A stretch of DNA of 33,545 bases from Neobacillus muris (lineage in GTDB: Bacteria; Bacillota; Bacilli; Bacillales; Cytobacillaceae), in assembly GCF_943193175.1 (NCBI RefSeq), contig NZ_CALPDF010000049.1, forward strand, positions 1 to 33,545. The letters run 5' to 3'. The stretch's first letter is position 1. Each line of letters begins with the position of its first letter. Both the position numbers and the translations under genes were made by a program. Under the pieces are notes generated by a model that had not been told where the DNA came from, did no database searches, and saw only the letters and a list, made by a program, of their open reading frames with translations. Shown piece by piece: positions 15,062 to 22,569 of the stretch.

Positions 15062-15607
15062 ATGAAAGCTTTGATTAATATTGATTATACGTACGATTTT
15101 GTTGCGGATGCCGGGGCCTTAACTTGCGGCAAGCCGGGCCAGGCAATTGAAGAAAAAATTACGTCTTTAACGAAAGAGTTTATTGAGCAAGGGGATTACG
15201 TCGTGTTTGCGATTGACGTCCATGACAAAGGCGACGAATTTCATCCGGAAACCAAACTCTTCCCACCTCATAATTTGCGGGGCACGGCTGGAAGGGATTT
15301 ATTTGGCTCACTCCAGGAGGTATATGAAGCTCATAAGGAGAGGGAAAACGTACTGTATTTGGACAAGTCCCGCTATTCGGCATTCGCCGGCACCGATTTA
15401 GAGATCAAGCTAAGGGAGCGGGGAATTACCGAAGTCCATCTGGCGGGTGTCTGTACCGATATTTGTGTGCTTCACACGGCTGTTGACGCTTATAATAAAG
15501 GCTTTAAGATTGTCATTTACAAGGATGCGGTGGCATCTTTTAACCAATCAGGACATGGCTGGGCCCTTGGACATTTCGAGCAATCGCTTGGTGCGCTGGT
15601 GAAATAG
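15062..15607 (+). CDS. pncA: nicotinamidase (isochorismatase-fold cysteine hydrolase)
   Basis: A 181-residue enzyme converting nicotinamide to nicotinate for NAD salvage. The catalytic triad is visible: D8 (NIDYTYDF), K102 (DKSRYSAF) and C131 (GVCTDICVLH), with the metal site D52, H54 and H70. The product is passed to PncB, encoded directly downstream. The start at 15062 (MKALINIDYTYDF) follows AAAGGAG; the longer frame from 14963 has no support and contains the promoter-like TATAAT at 15011-15016. Similar to Bacillus YueJ. Cytosolic. Confidence 0.93.
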   Translation: MKALINIDYTYDFVADAGALTCGKPGQAIEEKITSLTKEFIEQGDYVVFAIDVHDKGDEFHPETKLFPPHNLRGTAGRDLFGSLQEVYEAHKERENVLYLDKSRYSAFAGTDLEIKLRERGITEVHLAGVCTDICVLHTAVDAYNKGFKIVIYKDAVASFNQSGHGWALGHFEQSLGALVK

Positions 15608-15672
15608 TCTTTTTAATGGTATGATGGGTAATAATGTTGGATAACTGTACTAGTTTTTACGGAGGGCCTGTT

Positions 15673-17133
15673 ATGAAACATATGTATCAAGATGACAGCT
15701 ATACTCTGCATACGGACCTGTACCAGATTAATATGGCAGAGACGTATTGGAGAGATGGCATTCATAATAAACGTGCTATATTTGAACTGTATTTCCGGAA
15801 GCTGCCGTTTGGAAACGGCTATGCGGTTTTTGCCGGATTAGAAAAGGTCATTCAATATCTTCAAGGCTTTCGCTTTACAGAGGATGACTTGGACTATTTA
15901 AAAAATGAAGTCGGCTACGAGGACGACTTTTTAAATTATCTGAAGGATTTGCGCTTTACCGGATCCATCCGGGCGATGAGAGAGGGCGAGCTAGTATTTG
16001 GCAATGAAGCGATGTTGCGGGTAGATGCCCCGCTGGCAGAAGCTCAGCTGGTGGAAACAGCCTTACTTAACATTGTGAATTACCAAACATTAATCGCCAC
16101 GAAGGCATCCCGGATTAAGCAGGTAGTCGGCAATGAAGCGGCGGCCGAATTTGGGACAAGACGGGCCCAAGAAATGGATGCGGCCATTTGGGGTACCCGG
16201 GCAGCTTACCTTGGCGGATTCGACTCAACTAGTAATGTGAGAGCCGGAAAACTATTTGGCATTCCCGTATCCGGGACCCATGCCCATGCGATGGTACAAG
16301 CATATAAGGATGAGTACACGGCGTTTCATAAATATGCGGCAGCACATAAAAACTGTGTGTTCCTAGTGGATACATATGACACGCTTCGTCTGGGCGTGCC
16401 GAATGCGATTAAGGTCGCAAAAGAGTTGGGCGACAAGATTAATTTTATCGGAATTCGCCTGGATAGCGGAGACTTAACATATCTATCGAAGAAAGCCCGT
16501 AAATTGCTGGATGAAGCCGGCTTTACAGAGGCGAAAATTTTTGCCTCCAGCGATTTGGATGAGTATACGATCATTAACCTGAAGGCGCAAGGGGCGAAAA
16601 TTGACAGCTGGGGAATTGGCACCAAATTGATTACAGCCTATGATCAGGCTGCGCTTGGTGCGGTTTATAAGATGGTGGCAATAGAGAGTGAAGATGGGAA
16701 ATTGGAGGATACGATTAAGATTTCCTCCAATCCGGAGAAGGTGACTACTCCTGGGCTAAAGCGGATTTATCGAATCATTAATAATGTAAACCATCACGCT
16801 GAAGGCGATTATATTGCGATGGAGGATGAGATCCTTCCGGATAAACGCCTGCGGATGTTCCATCCGACCCATACGTATTTGAAAAAAGTTGTGACGAATT
16901 TCACCGCCAAAGAGCTTCATGTTGATATTTTTAAAGAGGGACAATTGGTTTACGAAGTTCCTTGCCTGGAAGAGTCTCGTGAGTACTTAAAGCAAAATCT
17001 TGATTCCCTATGGGATGAGTACAAACGGACGATGAATCCGGAGCATTACCCTGTCGATTTAAGCCAGAAATGCTGGGATAACAAGATGAAAAATATCGAA
17101 GAAGTGAAAGAAAAAGTGGCAGAAATGGAATAG
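15673..17133 (+). CDS. pncB: nicotinate phosphoribosyltransferase
   Basis: A 486-residue PncB that joins nicotinate and PRPP into nicotinate mononucleotide with ATP hydrolysis. The N-terminus SYTLHTDLYQINMAETYW, the block EFGTRRAQEMDAAIWGTRAA and the histidine motif GTHAHAM are diagnostic, and FIGIRLDSGDL is the PRPP/phosphate region. It follows pncA by 65 bases, forming a complete nicotinamide salvage pair as in Bacillus yueJ-yueK. The ATG at 15673 has GGAGGG at a good distance; the earlier in-frame ATG at 15634 does not. Confidence 0.95.
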   Translation: MKHMYQDDSYTLHTDLYQINMAETYWRDGIHNKRAIFELYFRKLPFGNGYAVFAGLEKVIQYLQGFRFTEDDLDYLKNEVGYEDDFLNYLKDLRFTGSIRAMREGELVFGNEAMLRVDAPLAEAQLVETALLNIVNYQTLIATKASRIKQVVGNEAAAEFGTRRAQEMDAAIWGTRAAYLGGFDSTSNVRAGKLFGIPVSGTHAHAMVQAYKDEYTAFHKYAAAHKNCVFLVDTYDTLRLGVPNAIKVAKELGDKINFIGIRLDSGDLTYLSKKARKLLDEAGFTEAKIFASSDLDEYTIINLKAQGAKIDSWGIGTKLITAYDQAALGAVYKMVAIESEDGKLEDTIKISSNPEKVTTPGLKRIYRIINNVNHHAEGDYIAMEDEILPDKRLRMFHPTHTYLKKVVTNFTAKELHVDIFKEGQLVYEVPCLEESREYLKQNLDSLWDEYKRTMNPEHYPVDLSQKCWDNKMKNIEEVKEKVAEME

Positions 17134-17150
17134 GTGCATATATAAGCAGA

Positions 17151-17176
17151 AGACGTCCTAGCCGGGCGTCTTTTTT
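17151..17176 (+). terminator. pncB terminator
   Basis: AGACGTCC (17151-17158) pairs with GGGCGTCT (17164-17171), one G-U pair, loop TAGCC, then a T run. Confidence 0.85.
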
Positions 17177-17267
17177 ATATGACGGCAGCAGCTTTCATGA
17201 TGGGCATATTTGCGGCCTGACTTGCGCGTAACGGAAAAATATATCCGTGAAAAATAAAAAAAGAAGA

Positions 17268-17306
17268 AGGCAGACGAAGGCTGATTGTTTTAGCCCTCGT
17301 CTGCCT
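17268..17306 (-). terminator. terminator of the small minus-strand operon
   Basis: AGGCAGACGAAGGCT (17268-17282) pairs with AGCCCTCGTCTGCCT (17292-17306) with one A-C mismatch. On the minus strand it is followed by a long T-rich tract (17246-17267). Confidence 0.88.
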
Positions 17307-17312
17307 ATTTGG

Positions 17313-17426
17313 CTATTTTTTCTTAAAGAAATCCATTAGAGCATGAGTAATTTCAATGCCTTGGTAGGTAAAAATACTAACTGCTGAAACGGAAAAGAAC
17401 GCAATTGCCAATAAACGGATCCACAT
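17313..17426 (-). CDS. 37-residue membrane peptide
   Basis: Starts MWIRLLAIAFF, with a hydrophobic helix over about residues 3-20 and a basic end (FFKKK). GGGGGAGG lies 7 bases upstream of the ATG, a strong ribosome site. Its stop is just upstream of the strong minus-strand terminator, and it begins 25 bases after the preceding minus-strand gene, so it forms the second gene of a small operon. No family recognised. Confidence 0.7.
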   Translation of the reverse strand: MWIRLLAIAFFSVSAVSIFTYQGIEITHALMDFFKKK

Positions 17427-17451
17427 ATCATTTCCTCCCCCTTATTCATTT

Positions 17452-17781
17452 TTAATGAGAATCGGGGAGGGGGATGATGTAATTAGATTGATGAAAAATC
17501 GGGAGCAGGAATGTGAAATTCCTAAACCATCTAGCAGGATAAGCAATGACCAATTGAACGGCTCTTACTAGCATGAGACTTATGGTCAATAGAAAAGGCA
17601 GGTCAAATGGCTGCTTCTTTTTGTCATCCCATTTTGCCTTTTCCATCAAATCATCTAGACTGATGATTGCCTTTTCGACGGGGTGTGAATGGGCAGGAGT
17701 ATGTGCAGGATTCTGCTGCAAAAAGGTAAAAGAAAAAAAGGCAAGGAGCATCATGATGGAGAGATGTTTGCTCATCTTCAT
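17452..17781 (-). CDS. small exported or membrane protein, unknown function
   Basis: A 109-residue protein. The N-terminus (MKMSKHLSIMMLLAFFSFTFLQQ) is a signal peptide or first helix, followed by a histidine- and proline-rich stretch (HTPAHSHP), a charged segment DDLMEKAKWDDKKKQP, and a second hydrophobic part (FLLTISLMLVRAVQLVI). AAGGAG lies upstream of the ATG. It is the first gene of a two-gene minus-strand operon with the 37-residue peptide. No family recognised; the two membrane segments and size suggest a small envelope protein. Confidence 0.6.
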   Translation of the reverse strand: MKMSKHLSIMMLLAFFSFTFLQQNPAHTPAHSHPVEKAIISLDDLMEKAKWDDKKKQPFDLPFLLTISLMLVRAVQLVIAYPARWFRNFTFLLPIFHQSNYIIPLPDSH

Positions 17782-17920
17782 CGTTATTCACTCCTTCTTA
17801 AGGGAATGTTTTAATCATAAACACTTTCTTTATATTTGAAAACAAAAAAGTTCCGACAGCCTTTGATTCCATGCGACATATGCCGCCGCTGGGAAAATTC
17901 ATGACGTTGAACATGGCGGA

Positions 17921-17947
17921 AACGATTTTTCTTTATGAAAAATCGTT
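17921..17947. other. perfect 11-bp hairpin between divergent genes
   Basis: AACGATTTTTC (17921-17931) pairs with GAAAAATCGTT (17937-17947) around TTTAT. TATAAT at 17947-17952 abuts it, and TTTCCA-TG-TGGAAA at 17954-17967 is a second dyad. Possibly a control region for the germination gene or the minus-strand operon. Confidence 0.5.
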
Positions 17948-18006
17948 ATAATTTTCCATGTGGAAAGTGATAATAAAATGATGACATAAAATGTTAAAGG
18001 TGTTTT

Positions 18007-19122
18007 ATGGAGCGATTGTCGCAATATCAACTTTTTGCATTAACATTATTTTTTCAAATTGGCACAACGATTATTTTTGGCTTTGGTGCATCTGCAGGCA
18101 AGGACGCTTGGATCGCAGCCATTGTTTCGACCGTCCTTGGGATCCTAGCTGTTGGAACCTATTTAATATTGATGTACTTAAATCCAGGATTAACATTGGT
18201 TGAATGGTTTCCAGCCCAGTTAGGAAAATGGATAGGCACGCCTATTGCTTGGCTCTATCCTTTTTTATTTTTATATGAACTGGGAAGAGTATTAAATGAT
18301 ATTAAGTATATGCTTCAATCCCTAATTTTCCCCGATACCCCATTTTTGCCTTTGATTGTTCCATTTTTGCTCATTTTAGCCTATGGCCAACTAAAAGGCA
18401 TAGAAGTACTAGGAAGAGTCGGAGAGTTGATTTTACCTATTTTTTTATTTCTATTTATTATTTTAGCCGGTCTTATTTGGGGAAGTAATATCTTAGCGGC
18501 GAGTAATCTTCGCCCTATATTAGAAGCGGGCTGGCTTCCGATTTTCAAGGCTTCCTTTCCACTTGGAGCCAGTCAGGGGTTTGCCCAATCTATTGAATTG
18601 GCTATGATTTGGACGCTCACCAAGGGTCCTTTTAAAACCATTGCAAAGATTAACTTTGCGGCTGTGATCGCGTCCGGATTGATAATTTTAGCCAGTCAAT
18701 TGATGCTGATTATGGGATTGGGTGAATTCAACTATCAGACAGAAATATTCCCGATGTATATATTGATTCGAAAAATACGAATAGGCAATTTCATACAAAA
18801 TCTAGACCTTATTGGTGTCATGTTTATGATGATAACCGCTTTTTTCAAAGCGTCACTGCATATGTTTTTCGCGATTCGCTCCATTCAGCTGCTAACCAAA
18901 ATAGAGGATAGCCGAAAATTGCTGCTTCCCGTCATCCTTTTGGGCCTTTATTTAGGCTATAGTGTATCTTCAAGTATCACACAACACTTAAAAGTGGCCC
19001 TTGAGGTATTTCCCCACGCCTTATGGATTCCTCTTTTATGGGTTCTACCCTTTCTATTGATAATGATCACTATCATCAAAAAGACAGTTAAACACTTTTT
19101 AGGGGCTAATACATATGATTAA
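18007..19122 (+). CDS. GerAB/GerKB-family spore germination permease
   Basis: A 371-residue integral membrane protein with about ten helices, of the APC-like GerAB family. GerAB subunits bind the nutrient germinant in the inner spore membrane and normally work with GerAA and GerAC. Typical features are the N-terminal LSQYQLFALTLFFQIGTTIIFG, FPLGASQGFAQSIELAMIW in the middle, and a GEFNYQTEIFPMYILIRKI block. No gerA-A or gerA-C partner is present in the window, so it is an orphan. The start is ATG 18007, with AAAGGTG upstream. The last 8 bases overlap the next small ORF. A forespore (SigG) promoter would be expected but none could be picked with confidence. Confidence 0.88.
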   Translation: MERLSQYQLFALTLFFQIGTTIIFGFGASAGKDAWIAAIVSTVLGILAVGTYLILMYLNPGLTLVEWFPAQLGKWIGTPIAWLYPFLFLYELGRVLNDIKYMLQSLIFPDTPFLPLIVPFLLILAYGQLKGIEVLGRVGELILPIFLFLFIILAGLIWGSNILAASNLRPILEAGWLPIFKASFPLGASQGFAQSIELAMIWTLTKGPFKTIAKINFAAVIASGLIILASQLMLIMGLGEFNYQTEIFPMYILIRKIRIGNFIQNLDLIGVMFMMITAFFKASLHMFFAIRSIQLLTKIEDSRKLLLPVILLGLYLGYSVSSSITQHLKVALEVFPHALWIPLLWVLPFLLIMITIIKKTVKHFLGANTYD

Positions 19123-19252
19123 AGAATGGCTGTTTCCATGGGAATCACATATTATGATTAAGCATCCCTTCGCAATGCCGGTGTTTATGGTTATATTATC
19201 ATTTGTGATGTCGTGTATAACTTGGATAAGAAAACGGCCGAATAACAAGTAA
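19115..19252 (+). CDS. 45-residue membrane protein overlapping the germination permease gene
   Basis: Starts MIKEWLFPWESHIM, then one hydrophobic helix (about 22-38, MPVFMVILSFVMSCITWI) and a basic tail. The ATG lies inside the last codons of the permease gene (8-base overlap), with AGGGG about 9 bases upstream. Overlap and charge pattern suggest a real, translationally coupled gene. Some ger operons encode small D subunits with two helices; this one is shorter and has one clear helix, so that link is only a suggestion. Confidence 0.6.
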   Translation: MIKEWLFPWESHIMIKHPFAMPVFMVILSFVMSCITWIRKRPNNK

Positions 19253-19259
19253 TAAAGTT

Positions 19260-19289
19260 TTTACAAACTGTCATTTCCCCTGCTATGAA
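19260..19289 (+). promoter_or_regulatory. extended -10 SigA promoter for the DUF4317 gene
   Basis: TTTACA (19260-19265), 18-base spacer, TGC-TATGAA (-10 at 19284-19289). It overlaps the earliest open codon at 19285, confirming that translation starts later, at 19360. Confidence 0.6.
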
Positions 19290-19359
19290 AATGAAGAAAA
19301 TATCAAGTATTACTATTTTCCATCCTGAACAGTATAATCAGGAGTGGGAGTTGAATGAG

Positions 19360-20520
19360 ATGAACAAAAAAGACATCGCTAATATTCGCAAGCAATTTAA
19401 ATTAGATAATGAACATATTTTAAAAATTAAAGAAATCTTCAATGTTTATGTCCAGAAAGAAACAGGCGAGATTTACCATCATGTCAGTCAGCCGTTCCAG
19501 ATGTTAGAGCAGGAAGCCCAAGAATTATTTTTATCCAACTTTAAAAAGGTCCTGACCGGACATCTTGATACTAAACTGTTTGAGCTGAAATTTATTCGGG
19601 ATGTAGAAGATAGCACCCAGATGTTTCTGTTCGAAGGATTGAAAGCAGAGTCGGATGATTGGAAAGAATACATGCTCGAAATTGTCACGAAAATGTTTCC
19701 GATGACGGTCTATGAATTTGATACCGTAGTGACGTTTATCCGGGGAGAATATCGGAAGCCGACCCGGAAACGCGATCTGGAATCAGAGGAAGGCGGGGAT
19801 GATGCAGTTTATTACAACGAGTTTATCCTTTGCAGCCTGAATAAAACCGATCAGCCGAAAAAGGCTTTGACGTTTGATTATGTAGAGAAGGAATTCAAAC
19901 CACATCATTTCTTTGACCCTATTATTAATTTAGATTCACCCATGTCAGGCTTTTTGTTCCCTGTGTTTAATGACAATGCAGCAGATGTAAACCATATTCT
20001 TTATTGTGCTGGAAAAGCCAATCAGCCGGATGGCCGATTTATTGAAGAGGTTCTTAATTGCGAAGAGATCATTACAGCCCAGGAGGATAAGGATATCTTC
20101 GATTTGGTTTTAAAAGAAGCGATAGGAGATGAAGTGGACCCGCAGGTCATTTCCAACGTTTATGAGGAAATCGATAAGCTTGTACAAGAAAATGCAGAAA
20201 AAGAAGAGAACGAAACTCCAACATTGGATGTTCGTGACATTGAGCGGATTTTAACGGACAGCGGCGTTGAAAATATCGAGATGGCCAAAGTGGAGCATAC
20301 CTTGAAGGCCATCGTGGATGATGAAAAACATGAGTTTAAAGCCAGCAATTTAGTTCCGAAAACGATCAAAATCAATACGAAGGTGGCTGATGTTACTATC
20401 AATCCGAAAGACCTGAAGTATGTAAAGTATATTACATATCAAGGCAAACGGTGCCTGCTGCTTGAGGTCGATGAAGAGGTTATGGTCGATGGTTTCCGTT
20501 TGGAATCTGATACATTATAA
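19360..20520 (+). CDS. DUF4317 family protein
   Basis: A 386-residue soluble acidic protein. The N-terminus MNKKDIANIRKQFKLDNEHI is the signature of DUF4317, a Firmicutes family of unknown function. Other recognisable parts are the central VYYNEFILCSLNKTDQPK and FLFPVFNDNAADVNHILYC. The C-terminal 100 residues form a mixed alpha/beta region rich in lysine and glutamate. GGGAG lies upstream of the ATG at 19360. The longer frame from 19285 begins in the -10 box. Directly followed, 34 bases later, by the HesB-like gene, so the two are probably co-transcribed. Confidence 0.85.
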   Translation: MNKKDIANIRKQFKLDNEHILKIKEIFNVYVQKETGEIYHHVSQPFQMLEQEAQELFLSNFKKVLTGHLDTKLFELKFIRDVEDSTQMFLFEGLKAESDDWKEYMLEIVTKMFPMTVYEFDTVVTFIRGEYRKPTRKRDLESEEGGDDAVYYNEFILCSLNKTDQPKKALTFDYVEKEFKPHHFFDPIINLDSPMSGFLFPVFNDNAADVNHILYCAGKANQPDGRFIEEVLNCEEIITAQEDKDIFDLVLKEAIGDEVDPQVISNVYEEIDKLVQENAEKEENETPTLDVRDIERILTDSGVENIEMAKVEHTLKAIVDDEKHEFKASNLVPKTIKINTKVADVTINPKDLKYVKYITYQGKRCLLLEVDEEVMVDGFRLESDTL

Positions 20521-20554
20521 CGGGAATCGTTTCCCTTGAAATGGAGATGTAAAA

Positions 20555-20869
20555 ATGAAAGTGACAATAACGAATGAGGCAAACCAACAGCTTGTAAAAG
20601 AGCTTGGAGCGGAACCAGCCATTCGGATTAATGAAATCCGGACCACTGGTTGAGGCGCCGCCTATATGTATGAACTTGCTCAGGCTGAGCAAGGGGAAAA
20701 CACGGACGAGATGTTCAAAAACGGAGAAATTACAATCATAATTGATCGGCTAGTGATCAATCATCTGGATGGAGACATCGTGATTGACCATAATAAAAAC
20801 TATGGCTTTATCCTTAAAAATAACTACGAAATCTTAACCTTTGGGATGAAATTAACCAAGAATTCGTAA
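20555..20869 (+). CDS. HesB/IscA-like protein with in-frame UGA: candidate selenoprotein (or nonsense pseudogene)
   Basis: The frame begins MKVTITNEANQQLVKELG with TGGAG upstream, reaches TGA as codon 33 (20651-20653), then stays open for 71 more codons to TAA at 20867-20869. The downstream half is plainly the same HesB-type domain (GAAYMYELAQAEQ, then IIIDRLVINHLDGDIVI and GFILKNNYEILTFGMKL). The TGA stands exactly where HesB domains carry their conserved cysteine (TTG-x-GAAY compared with GGC-SG). HesB-like selenoproteins with Sec at this cysteine are an established family, and a SECIS-like hairpin follows. The internal ATG at 20666 has no ribosome site, so reinitiation is unlikely. No other cysteine exists in the protein. 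A simple Cys-to-stop mutation remains possible, and no Sec machinery is in the window. Confidence 0.6.
20675..20693 (+). promoter_or_regulatory. SECIS-like stem-loop downstream of the in-frame UGA
   Basis: CTTGCTCA (20675-20682) pairs perfectly with TGAGCAAG (20686-20693) around the loop GGC. The loop starts 29 bases after the UGA. The published bacterial SECIS rules, as remembered, ask for a 3-14-base apical loop with G in its first two positions, a 4-16-bp stem and 16-37 bases from UGA to loop; all are met. Confidence 0.5.
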
Positions 20870-20948
20870 AGCGAAAGAAGATAAACTAGCCAGATTAGGT
20901 TTTAGTGATTTGCCAGCTGGCTGAAAATCAAGACAGTTATTCTATGAA

Positions 20949-20986
20949 GTAGCAGGTTAGTATAATTACGAACTTGCTGCTTTTTT
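20949..20986 (+). terminator. terminator after the HesB-like gene
   Basis: GTAGCAGGTT (20949-20958) pairs with AACTTGCTGC (20971-20980) with two G-U pairs, 12-base loop, then T6. Confidence 0.8.
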
Positions 20987-21027
20987 GTTAAAATAAATTA
21001 TGGCATTTTTACAAGGAGAGAATTGTT

Positions 21028-21669
21028 ATGGCTGTCACTCATACATTCAGCAAAGGAGAGGAAATTGCCAATTCTATTACTCATGGGATAGGTGTTCTTC
21101 TTAGCATTGCAGCATTAGTCTTATTAATTGTGTTTTCCGCAATACATGGAAACGCTTGGCATATAGTTAGTTTCACATTATTCGGTGCAACAATGCTCCT
21201 TATGTACACTTCATCTACATTGTTGCACGCTTTCCCAGAAGGCAGCAGAGTGAAGGACCTATTTGAAATATTTGACCACTCTTCTATCTATTTTTTTATC
21301 GCTGGATCCTATACGCCCTACATGTTTGTCGCCGTTAAAGGCTGGCTGGGCTGGACGATCTTTGGGATTGTATGGGGAATTGCCATTGGCGGGACCGTTT
21401 TTAAATCCTTTTTCGTCAAAAAGTTTTTGTTCACCTCCACTTTGTTATACGTCGTAATGGGCTGGTTAATTGTTTTTGCTTGGAAGCCTTTATCGGTCTC
21501 CCTGGAGTCTGCCGGTCTAACGTATTTAATCATAGGTGGATTACTATATACGGCGGGATCTGTTTTTTACATTTGGAGAGGATTCAAGTACCACCATGCG
21601 GTATGGCATCTATTCGTCATTGCCGGAAGCATTATGCATTTTTTCAGTGTCCTTACTCTTCTGAACTAA
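21028..21669 (+). CDS. trhA: PAQR/hemolysin III family membrane protein TrhA
   Basis: A 213-residue protein with seven hydrophobic helices. The PAQR metal-site motifs are present: EEIANSITHGIG at the N-terminus, SSTLLHAFPEGS, FEIFDHSSIYFFIAGSYTP and the C-terminal YHHAVWHLFVIAGSIMHF. In the family, Zn is held by one histidine near helix 2 and two near helix 7. Bacterial TrhA is linked to membrane fluidity and fatty acid homeostasis; the hemolysin label is historical. Close to Bacillus YplQ in length. GGAGAG precedes the ATG. Probably monocistronic. Confidence 0.92.
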   Translation: MAVTHTFSKGEEIANSITHGIGVLLSIAALVLLIVFSAIHGNAWHIVSFTLFGATMLLMYTSSTLLHAFPEGSRVKDLFEIFDHSSIYFFIAGSYTPYMFVAVKGWLGWTIFGIVWGIAIGGTVFKSFFVKKFLFTSTLLYVVMGWLIVFAWKPLSVSLESAGLTYLIIGGLLYTAGSVFYIWRGFKYHHAVWHLFVIAGSIMHFFSVLTLLN

Positions 21670-21772
21670 AAGCGTGAATTTACCATATTTCCCTTAAGTG
21701 TGGGTTGTTCACTTTTGCAGGATACTATGGTCAGGATTTTTTTGACATTTATGAGAATATAGGGGTGATATG

Positions 21773-22363
21773 ATGGCAAACCAGCTGCCGCCTGGTCAAT
21801 TCGAAACTGAAAAATGGCCGATCCTTCACAAAGGGGATGTGCCCAAGTTTAATAGCGCCACATGGAATTTTAGGCTTTTTGGTGAGGTAAAAGAAGAAAA
21901 AGTTTTATCTTTTAAAGAATTCATGGGGCTTCCGAAGACCGTTTCAACCGTCAATATGCATTGTGTGACTACCTGGTCTAAATTTGATACTACTTTTGAA
22001 GGAATTGCACTAAGAGAGTTATTGAAGTTTGTTAAAATCAATGAGGGCGTAAAATACATTAAAATCTATGGTTACTACAACGGGGACAGATTTGGTTATT
22101 CTGCCAACCTGCCGCTTGAGTCTTTATTAGGGGACGATGCTCTGTTTGTATACCGTTGGAAGGATCAGCATCATGATTGGCAGGATATTGATCCCAAACA
22201 CGGCTATCCGCTAAGGTTCATTCCACCGGAAACATTTTATCTATGGAAGGGCTCCAAGTGGGTGTCAGGAATTGAATTTATGAAAGAAGACGAGGCTGGG
22301 TTTTGGGAAGAGTTTGGCTATTCGATGACAGCCAATCCATTTAAAGAAGAACGTTACAGTTAG
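21773..22363 (+). CDS. sulfite oxidase-like molybdopterin oxidoreductase
   Basis: A 196-residue protein of the sulfite oxidase (oxidored_molyb) family. It contains the molybdenum-ligand cysteine C64 in MHCVTTWSKFDTTFEG, the pterin-binding RFGYSANLPLESLL block and the end WVSGIEFMKEDEAGFWEEFGYS. It is the short, single-domain form with no signal peptide, heme domain or dimerisation domain, so its location is probably cytosolic and its substrate is unknown. The second of two adjacent ATG codons (21773) is preferred because GGGG sits at 7 bases; the first at 21770 is too close. Monocistronic. Confidence 0.87.
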   Translation: MANQLPPGQFETEKWPILHKGDVPKFNSATWNFRLFGEVKEEKVLSFKEFMGLPKTVSTVNMHCVTTWSKFDTTFEGIALRELLKFVKINEGVKYIKIYGYYNGDRFGYSANLPLESLLGDDALFVYRWKDQHHDWQDIDPKHGYPLRFIPPETFYLWKGSKWVSGIEFMKEDEAGFWEEFGYSMTANPFKEERYS

Positions 22364-22399
22364 TACGGATTCCCCTTTTATAAAGTCTTATAGTTAATG

Positions 22400-22428
22400 T
22401 TGCCATATTTTTACCAGCGTGATAATAT
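22400..22428 (+). promoter_or_regulatory. SigA-type promoter, short transcript
   Basis: TTGCCA (22400-22405) and TAATAT (22423-22428), 17-base spacer. The terminator ending at about 22510 is only some 75 bases downstream of the predicted start. Confidence 0.5.
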
Positions 22429-22434
22429 ATGGGT

Positions 22435-22510
22435 ATTAAAATAATTGAAGTGTACCGGAGGAGCCTGTCACCAAGGGAATATTATGCCCATTGGTGACGG
22501 CTTTTTTTTT
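22435..22510 (+). ncRNA. candidate short transcript or attenuator leader before the UbiB gene
   Basis: The region from the predicted start to the terminator has no ORF of note. It contains GGAGGAG and a large hairpin. Either a small RNA or a transcription-attenuation leader for the downstream kinase gene, whose ATG lies 60 bases beyond. No known riboswitch class could be recognised. Confidence 0.35.
22463..22509 (+). terminator. strong Rho-independent terminator
   Basis: GCC-T-GTCACCAA (22463-22474) pairs with TTGGTGAC-GGC (22491-22501), 11 pairs with one bulged T, 16-base loop, then T9. Confidence 0.88.
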
Positions 22511-22569
22511 ATTCATTATTAGCAATTAGGATATTGAGCCATTTGGTACATCAAACGGTGAGGAATCAT

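Noticed and set aside
20666..20869. Separate 67-residue gene starting at ATG 20666
   Set aside because: No ribosome site, and its sequence continues the HesB-like domain begun at 20555; better explained as one gene with an internal UGA.
21742..21771. TTGACA as promoter of the sulfite oxidase-like gene
   Set aside because: A matching -10 would fall on the ribosome site, leaving no leader; no usable -10 at the right distance.
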